Assembly (NCBI RefSeq): GCF_002995495.1
Contig: NZ_PVZV01000004.1
Span: 372,001 to 436,000 of the forward strand
DNA: 64,000 nt
From: Actinocorallia populi
GTDB taxonomy: Bacteria; Actinomycetota; Actinomycetes; Streptosporangiales; Streptosporangiaceae
Reading direction: 5' to 3'
Shown here one piece after another: positions 59,089 through 64,000 of the stretch (positions are counted from its first letter, which is position 1; every line of letters starts with the position of its first letter). The position numbers and the translations under genes were made by a program. The notes below the pieces were generated by a model. It ran no database searches and was not told where the DNA came from. It saw nothing but the letters and a program-made list of their open reading frames with translations.

Positions 59089-59152
59089 CGGCCTCCGCGC
59101 CGTCCGCGAGATCACCGCCACCCTCACGCGGACCGCCCGTCCCGCCCTCTGA
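59069..59152 (+). pseudogene. 3' remnant of a flavin amine oxidase-type gene
   Basis: Immediately after the element's right end a frame reads MDGAVESGLRAVREI and continues for 27 codons to TGA at 59150-59152. MDGAVxSGxRAAxE is the C-terminal FAD-contacting motif of flavin monoamine oxidases. No gene start fits here. With the FAD-fold remnant at 57701 it brackets the TnpB element, leaving about 400 codons of the host gene missing. Confidence 0.6.
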
Positions 59153-59216
59153 TCCCGTCCCCATCCGGGCACGGGGCGGCCTTGACGGGGGGCACGGCCG
59201 GGCGCAGCATCGTGTC

Positions 59217-59717
59217 ATGTTGCAGGCGTTCTGTTTCGGCACGCTGGGCGTGACGCTCGAGGACCTCTACTTCATCGACCCGACCCCCGCGCCAGGGCAG
59301 GACGGACCCGAACGCGGCGTCCGCGTGGAGTTGCGCCTGCTGCCCCCGCAGGAGTGGCGCGGCTCCATCTACGCCGCGCAGCGCTTCGTCCTCGACGAGG
59401 CTTTGTGGCGGGCGGACTTCTTCGAGTCCATCGCCCGAGGCCCCGGCAGCAAGGACCGGATGCACCACCACCCCGAGATGGACGCCGGCGAACCGGGCTC
59501 CCGCGTCTTCGACCGCTCCCTCACCCAGGACCCTTTCGCCTGGCTGGAGAAACGCCTCACCGGCCTCCCCGAGACCTGCCGCACCCCCGAACACGAGGCG
59601 TCCGCGAAGGAACTCCTGGCGAACGTCCCCCACATCGTCGAAGCCGCCCGCACCATGCTCTCCCGCGTCCACGCGGGCGAACTGGCCCTCGCCCCCACCC
59701 GCCCCACCAGCCTCTAG
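59217..59717 (+). CDS. unknown protein, 166 residues
   Basis: No family is recognised. The protein is acidic to neutral without signal peptide or membrane segment, opening with MLQAFCFGTLGVTLEDLYFID and ending in a helical region. His residues in DRMHHHPEMD (about 81-90) could bind metal. ATG 59217 is six bases after CAGCAT, with TTGACG 17 bp further upstream, suggesting a leaderless transcript. Confidence 0.75.
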   Translation: MLQAFCFGTLGVTLEDLYFIDPTPAPGQDGPERGVRVELRLLPPQEWRGSIYAAQRFVLDEALWRADFFESIARGPGSKDRMHHHPEMDAGEPGSRVFDRSLTQDPFAWLEKRLTGLPETCRTPEHEASAKELLANVPHIVEAARTMLSRVHAGELALAPTRPTSL

Positions 59718-59745
59718 GTTCCGCAGCCCTCTAAACTGAAGGGAC

Positions 59746-60099
59746 ATGCGCTACCTCGTCGCCTTCAAGAGCGCCTCACCGACCGAAGTGCCGCCACCGG
59801 ACCTGATGGAGGCGGTCATGTCGCTGAGCGACGAGGCCACCAAGGCGGGCGTGCTCCTGGACACGGGAGGTCTGCTGCCCGGCTCGATGGGCGGCGCGCG
59901 GGTGGGCCTCTTCGGCGGAGAGCTCACCGTCGCCGACGGCCCCTTCGCCGAGTCCAGAGAGATGGTCAGCTACGGGATCTACCAGGTCCGGGACAAGGCG
60001 GAGGCCGTCGAGTGGACCGGACGCTTCCTGGCCCTCTACCGGGACCTGTGGCCCGGCTGGGAGGGCGAAGCCGACATCCTGGAGATCTTCGGCATGTGA
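59746..60099 (+). CDS. YCII-related domain protein
   Basis: A 117-residue dimeric alpha/beta-barrel protein of the YCII (DGPF) type: MRYLVAFKSA, GVLLDTGGLLPG, TVADGPFAESREMVSYGIYQV and a C-terminal EILEIFGM. DGPF proteins of this group often sit beside ECF sigma genes; none is adjacent here. TAAACT lies about ten bases before the ATG (leaderless-type), with AAGGGA also close. Confidence 0.9.
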   Translation: MRYLVAFKSASPTEVPPPDLMEAVMSLSDEATKAGVLLDTGGLLPGSMGGARVGLFGGELTVADGPFAESREMVSYGIYQVRDKAEAVEWTGRFLALYRDLWPGWEGEADILEIFGM

Positions 60100-60187
60100 C
60101 GTGGCTGAATCCGGCCGCCGTCCCGCGCGGAAGGACCACGGACGATCACCTCGGAGTCCTTCGCCGTGCCCCGGCTCCGGGTGCCGC

Positions 60188-60991
60188 TCAGCCGCCGTCC
60201 TCGTGTGCCTGCCGCATGGCGCGCAGCAGGCGGGCCGTCGTGGGGTCCGCGGGGTAGAACGTCTCGATCGCTATCTCGTCCAGCGTCACGTCGCGCGGCG
60301 ATCCGAACACGGTGGTGGTGTAGAGCAGCGCGAGGTCGCCGTGCTCCGTCGCCACGCGCATGGGGACGGCGAGGTCGCCGGAGGCGGTGTCGTCCTCGGC
60401 AGGGCCGGGCACGAGGGCGGGATAGCCCTCCAGCTCGGCGAGCAGTTCGGCCAGGCCGGGTGCGACGGTGCGTTCGAGCTGCCTGCGCACCCGCCGCAGC
60501 ACGTGGCGGCGCCACTGGCCGAGGTTGCGGATGCGCGGGGCCAGGCCGTCGGGGTGCAGTGTCACGCGCAGTACGTTGATCGGGGGCCTGGTCAGCTCCG
60601 GCGGCACGTCACGAAGGAACGCCGACATCGCGCGGTTCGCCGCGAGGAGTTCCCAGCACACGTTCACGGCGAGCGCCGGGCTGGGTTCCTGAGCGGTGAG
60701 GATGGAACGCACGACGTCGCCCGCGGCGCCCAGGCCGGTGAAGGGGCGCTCGGAGTGCACGGGGGCGAATCCGGCCGCCAGGTAGAGCGCGTTGCGCTCT
60801 CGCAGGGGGACGTCCAGCTCCTCGCACAACCGCTCGATCATTTCCCGGCTGGGGTTGGCACGGCCGGTCTCGAGACAGCTCAGATGGCGGGTGGAGACCT
60901 CCGCGGCGAGCGACACGTCCAGCTGCGAACGCCGCCGGTGCTCGCGCCAGCGCCGTATCAGCGCTCCGACCGGTTCGGTGGGGACAGTCAT
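60188..60991 (-). CDS. XRE-family regulator with MmyB-like ligand domain
   Basis: A 267-residue regulator. The N-terminal XRE helix-turn-helix (about 5-65: LIRRWREHRRRSQLDVSLAAEVSTRHLSCLETGRANPS) is followed by the MmyB-like ligand-binding domain (about 95-265), which contains VNVCWELLAANRAM and a C-terminal EIAIETFYPADPTTARLLR. In Streptomyces such regulators usually control an adjacent oxidoreductase or methyltransferase gene. ATG 60991 is preferred to an upstream start at 61042. It is divergent from the methyltransferase across a perfect 25-bp inverted repeat. Confidence 0.9.
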   Translation of the reverse strand: MTVPTEPVGALIRRWREHRRRSQLDVSLAAEVSTRHLSCLETGRANPSREMIERLCEELDVPLRERNALYLAAGFAPVHSERPFTGLGAAGDVVRSILTAQEPSPALAVNVCWELLAANRAMSAFLRDVPPELTRPPINVLRVTLHPDGLAPRIRNLGQWRRHVLRRVRRQLERTVAPGLAELLAELEGYPALVPGPAEDDTASGDLAVPMRVATEHGDLALLYTTTVFGSPRDVTLDEIAIETFYPADPTTARLLRAMRQAHEDGG

Positions 60992-61060
60992 GCGGCAACG
61001 TTCCCGCACCGGCGGCGGTGCGGCAATGACCTCCCGGGTCATCGACGGACCGCACCGTTG

Positions 61061-61121
61061 CCGTCAATCTCGATGCACGGCCGGCGCCGCACCGGTGCCG
61101 GCCGTGCATCGAGATTGACGG
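61061..61121. repeat. perfect 25-bp inverted repeat, 11-bp centre
   Basis: Bases 61061-61085 are the exact reverse complement of 61097-61121; the centre is GCCGCACCGGT. It occupies the space between the divergent XRE and methyltransferase genes. The last bases of the right arm overlap the GGGAGA ribosome site of the methyltransferase, so an RNA hairpin could hide it; as DNA it could be a cruciform or a large operator. Confidence 0.92.
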
Positions 61122-61133
61122 GAGACGGCCCTG

Positions 61134-61991
61134 ATGAAGACGATCGCCAACGTCCACCAGTACGAGGCCTGGAACGGCTACGAAGGGCGGCACTGGGCCG
61201 AGAACCAGGACCGCTACGAGGCCATGGTCGGCGGATCCAACCGCCCGCTGTTCGAGGCGGCCCGGATAGGGCAGGACGACCGGGTGCTCGACATCGGCTG
61301 CGGTGCGGGACTGACGACCCGCCGGGCGGCGGTCCTGGCTCCGCGGGGCCGCGCGCTCGGCGTCGACCTGTCGGCGCCCATGCTGGAGTGCGCCCGCGCC
61401 GTCGCCGCGGAAAAAGGGATCACCAACGTCTCCTTCGAGCAGGGCGACGCGCAGGTGCACCCGTTCGCCGCGGGGGAGTTCGACGTGGTGATCAGCCGGG
61501 GCGGCATCTGGTACTTCGCCGACCCCCTCGCCGCGTTCGCCAACATCGGTTCGGCCCTGCGTCCCGGAGGCCGCCTCGCGATCACGACGCCCGACAGCAC
61601 GGGCGGCCGGGTCGGCACCGGCTTCCCCGACATCTTCCGGATCATGGGCGAGTACCTGCCCGATCCGCCGGTCCTGGCCACCGAGGACGAGAGCCGGGCC
61701 CTGACCACGATGGCGACGCCCGGTGATATCGCGACCGTGCTGACCGGTGCGGGATTCGTGTCGGTGGCGGTCGAGCCGCACGGCTACACGGCGATGCTCG
61801 GCAGGACCGCGAAGGACGCCGCCGACTTCGTCTTCGGTCTTGGGCCGGTACGCCATTGGTTCCGCGACGCCGACGCGGACACCGAGCACCGTGCGCACGA
61901 GGCGGTACGCGCGGCGCTCGCCCCCCACGAGGCGGCGGGTGGCGTGCGCCAGCCCGTATCGGGGTTCGTGGCGACCGCGATCCGGGGCTGA
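61134..61991 (+). CDS. class I SAM-dependent methyltransferase
   Basis: A 285-residue methyltransferase. Motif I is VLDIGCGAGLTTRRA (about 50-64), the acidic loop LGVDLSAPML (about 75-84), motif II/III GEFDVVISRGGIWYFADP and LRPGGRLAITTP. The C-terminal quarter is helical. Acceptor unknown. GGGAGA lies eight bases before the ATG. Control by the divergent MmyB-type regulator is the natural inference. Confidence 0.92.
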   Translation: MKTIANVHQYEAWNGYEGRHWAENQDRYEAMVGGSNRPLFEAARIGQDDRVLDIGCGAGLTTRRAAVLAPRGRALGVDLSAPMLECARAVAAEKGITNVSFEQGDAQVHPFAAGEFDVVISRGGIWYFADPLAAFANIGSALRPGGRLAITTPDSTGGRVGTGFPDIFRIMGEYLPDPPVLATEDESRALTTMATPGDIATVLTGAGFVSVAVEPHGYTAMLGRTAKDAADFVFGLGPVRHWFRDADADTEHRAHEAVRAALAPHEAAGGVRQPVSGFVATAIRG

Positions 61992-62041
61992 GCCACTGAG
62001 GGACGGCCGTCGGCGGACGAGCCGGCGAAAGGAGTACAGGC

Positions 62042-62683
62042 ATGTTGTTCATCGAGGTCTTCGCCCCGCGAGGCGTCCTGGGCGCCGAAGGCAGGGAGCT
62101 GCTGGCCACGAGGCTGGTGGAGCTGGACGACGGAGTGGACCGAGGCGAGTACCACCCGGAGTCCGTCGAGGAGAACTCGCGCGCCTACACGCAGGTGGTC
62201 GTGCACGAGCCGCTGACCTGGCTCGCCGGTGACCGCGCGGTCGGCGTCGACTGGCCCCGGCGCTACGTCGTGCGGGCGCGGATCCCGGCTCCCTGGGTCA
62301 AGCAGGTCGCGGGGGAGCTCATCGAGCGCTACGACCGCATCGTCGCCGGCACCGTCCGGGAGGTGCTGGGCCTCGACGCCGAGCCGCAGGTGTGGGTCGA
62401 GGTGCACGGCGTGCGTGAAGGGGCCCTGGGGCTGGACGGCAGGGCGATGGGCGCCGAGGCGATCGGGCGGTTGTTCACGGGCTCGTGGCGCGAGTCCGTG
62501 CGCGGCGAGGGCCCGGTTCCGGGCCCGGAGCCGGACACGGTGCACTGCCCGGTGTGCAGCATGGTCGTCAAGCTCGACGACTCCGCGATCACCCTGGTGC
62601 ACGAGGGAGACGTCTACGGCTACTGCACCAAGCACTGCCGCAGGGCGCACGCGGCGGAACTGGGAGTCCCGCTCCCGGCGTGA
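62042..62683 (+). CDS. unknown protein with C-terminal CPVC/YHS-like metal site
   Basis: A 213-residue protein. Residues 1-130 are alpha/beta (MLFIEVFAPRGVLG, ERYDRIVAGTVREVLG, PQVWVEVHGV), somewhat like two tautomerase-type beta-alpha-beta units but without a Pro after Met. Residues about 165-205 resemble YHS/TRASH domains: HCPVCSM, then a hydrophobic strand, then YCTKHCRRAH, giving four Cys for a metal. Function is not known. AAGGAG is seven bases before the ATG, 50 bp after the methyltransferase, so the two may form an operon. Confidence 0.8.
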   Translation: MLFIEVFAPRGVLGAEGRELLATRLVELDDGVDRGEYHPESVEENSRAYTQVVVHEPLTWLAGDRAVGVDWPRRYVVRARIPAPWVKQVAGELIERYDRIVAGTVREVLGLDAEPQVWVEVHGVREGALGLDGRAMGAEAIGRLFTGSWRESVRGEGPVPGPEPDTVHCPVCSMVVKLDDSAITLVHEGDVYGYCTKHCRRAHAAELGVPLPA

Positions 62684-62774
62684 CCGCAACGCCCGGCCCC
62701 GCCGGTCCAGGCCGGGAACCACGGGCGTGCGCGGCATCCACCCGGCCGCGCTTCCCGGCTCCGGCGGCGTTCCG

Positions 62775-63923
62775 TCAGGTCAGGGCGGGGTTCAGGGCGA
62801 CGCCGCCCTCCACGGGAGGTGGGGCGAAGCAGTCGGCGAGGGGCGGGCAGGAGCCGCCGCCCCAGGCGATGATCTCGGTGCCCGTCCAGACGAGGGAGGG
62901 GAACTCGCGCCAGGGGGTTTGCGGGAGGGGGATCGTCCGCCAGCGGGACTCGTCGAGGCGGTAGGCGGCCGCCGGACCCGTCCCTCCCCACTGGACGATC
63001 TCCCGGCCTGTCGGCAGGGGTTCACCGTGGCCGGGGGTCCCGGGCGGTGCGAGAGGGATCCGCTCCCAGCTGTCGGTCTTCGGCAGGTAGGCACCTCCCG
63101 GGTCCAAGGGCGGCGAGGGGCTCGTGCGGTCTCCGCCCAGCCGCTCCGGTGAAGGTGAGAAGAAGACGGCGCGGTCGCCCGCCCAGACCAGGCCGGAGGC
63201 GGCTCCTGCGGCGACCGGGCCGGGCGGGAGCTTCCGCCAGTCATCGTGCGCGGGGTCGTAGGCGGCTCCCAGTACCCCATGGGAGGCGGACGTCTGGATG
63301 AAGAACAGGAGCTCTTCACCGGTCCAGACGCTCGTAGACCAGTTGTAGGAGCGAAAAGGAGGATCGGGAAGGGCGCGCCAGGTACCTGTGGCGGGGTTGT
63401 AGCCGACTCCGCCCTTAGGTGAGCTCCCTGAGCCTCCGATGAAGAGGGCTTCGGTGCCCGTCCAGGCCGTCTGTGCTCCGGAACGGGCGTCTGGGGCGTC
63501 GGGCAGTGCCGTCCAGGTGTTCTTGGCGGGGTCGTAGGCGGCTCCGTCTTTGAGTTTCTTGCGGTGGGCGTCGCCGCCCCAGATGAGCAGGACGCTTCCC
63601 GTCCACACGGCGTTCTGTCCGGTCCGGCCGCTCAGGGGGCTCTTCGCCATCACGCGCCAGGTGTCGGAGTCGGGATCGTAGGCGGCGCCGTCCGTCAGGA
63701 GCGTCGCGTAGGAGTCGCGGGGGTCGTCCGGTGCGCCCTGGCCGCCCCAGACGAGCATCTCCTCGCCCGTCCAGACGGCGGTGTGCGAGGAACGGGCGGG
63801 GATCGGGGCCCGTTCGATCGTGCGGACGGGTTCGGCGGGGGTCTTCGTGGTCCGGTCCGGAGGCGGAGCGGAACAGGCCGCGAGGAGGAGCGGCAGCAGC
63901 ATGAAGGGTCTCGCCCGTCGCAT
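62775..63923 (-). CDS. kelch-like beta-propeller lipoprotein
   Basis: A 382-residue exported lipoprotein: signal peptide with lipobox LLAAC (Cys17), a short linker, then about six kelch-like repeats. Each blade carries a HTAVWTGEEMLVWGG-type strand followed by AAYDPxxxTWRxLP (clear at about 56-110, 110-160, 160-205, 205-250). Kelch propellers bind proteins or sugars; no catalytic motif is visible. ATG 63923 has AAGGAA six bases upstream; a longer start at 63998 would bury the signal peptide. Confidence 0.87.
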   Translation of the reverse strand: MRRARPFMLLPLLLAACSAPPPDRTTKTPAEPVRTIERAPIPARSSHTAVWTGEEMLVWGGQGAPDDPRDSYATLLTDGAAYDPDSDTWRVMAKSPLSGRTGQNAVWTGSVLLIWGGDAHRKKLKDGAAYDPAKNTWTALPDAPDARSGAQTAWTGTEALFIGGSGSSPKGGVGYNPATGTWRALPDPPFRSYNWSTSVWTGEELLFFIQTSASHGVLGAAYDPAHDDWRKLPPGPVAAGAASGLVWAGDRAVFFSPSPERLGGDRTSPSPPLDPGGAYLPKTDSWERIPLAPPGTPGHGEPLPTGREIVQWGGTGPAAAYRLDESRWRTIPLPQTPWREFPSLVWTGTEIIAWGGGSCPPLADCFAPPPVEGGVALNPALT

Positions 63924-64000
63924 GGAGGGTTCCTTTCCGTCCCTTCCAGGACGTCCGGCGGGCTCGGGAGCGTTGCACATAATCTGAAATGCGAGCATCG

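Overview
The window is very GC-rich chromosomal DNA with GTG/TTG starts, many 4-bp start/stop overlaps and several apparently leaderless genes. It carries two conservons (cvn operons), an Lsr2 protein, a SigE-type sigma factor, an AfsR/SARP-type regulator and a large NRPS. Together these indicate a filamentous actinomycete, most likely of the Streptosporangiales/Actinomadura type; the order-level placement is inference from style only.

Layout. 1-9.4 kb holds housekeeping-like genes: a Nudix hydrolase end, a Ser/Thr kinase, a hotdog thioesterase, an SppA protease overlapping a flavin reductase, an F420-type oxidoreductase, a divergent SnoaL/MarR pair sharing two perfect operators, an S4 RNA-binding protein, a SigE-type sigma factor coupled to a membrane partner, and tRNA-Lys(CTT). 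At 9.4-19.7 kb an enoyl-CoA hydratase follows one 3136-residue NRPS with the order C-A-PCP-C-(A remnant)-PCP-C-A-PCP-E. Its middle module has lost almost all of its adenylation domain, its last A domain reads as threonine, and it has no thioesterase. At 19.9-24.2 kb are an unknown protein, a secreted alpha/beta hydrolase and a P450.

24.2-28.4 kb (minus strand) and 38.0-41.8 kb (plus strand) are two complete conservons: cvnA sensor, cvnB roadblock, cvnC DUF742, cvnD GTPase and cvnE P450. Both cvnE products lack the P450 ExxR arginine. Between them lie an MMPL exporter divergent from a MarR with two palindromes, a P-type cation ATPase, a Tat/lipoprotein intradiol dioxygenase, a HTH regulator, an aldo/keto reductase and an AraC regulator. 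From 42 to 47 kb come an SRPBCC-TetR operon with a operator-filled promoter, a sulfotransferase, a PadR-monooxygenase operon, a nucleoside hydrolase and Lsr2.

47.3-50.5 kb is a reactive-sulfur (cst-like) operon: two CsoR/CstR-type palindromes, a rhodanese with two membrane helices, then one uninterrupted reading frame joining a TauE/SafE exporter to a persulfide dioxygenase with two rhodanese domains (CstB-like). Its 3' end and terminator have been tandemly triplicated. 50.5-57.5 kb holds an AfsR-like regulator, a hairpin plus eight 18-bp repeats, an ABC exporter pair and a NarL-type two-component system; a 19-bp sequence is shared by the upstream regions of these last two operons.

57.7-59.2 kb holds a TnpB element lying between the first 13 codons and the last 27 codons of what looks like a flavin amine oxidase gene, so the host gene is destroyed. 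The window ends with a YCII protein, an XRE regulator and a methyltransferase separated by a perfect 25-bp inverted repeat, a CPVC/YHS-like protein and a kelch-like lipoprotein.
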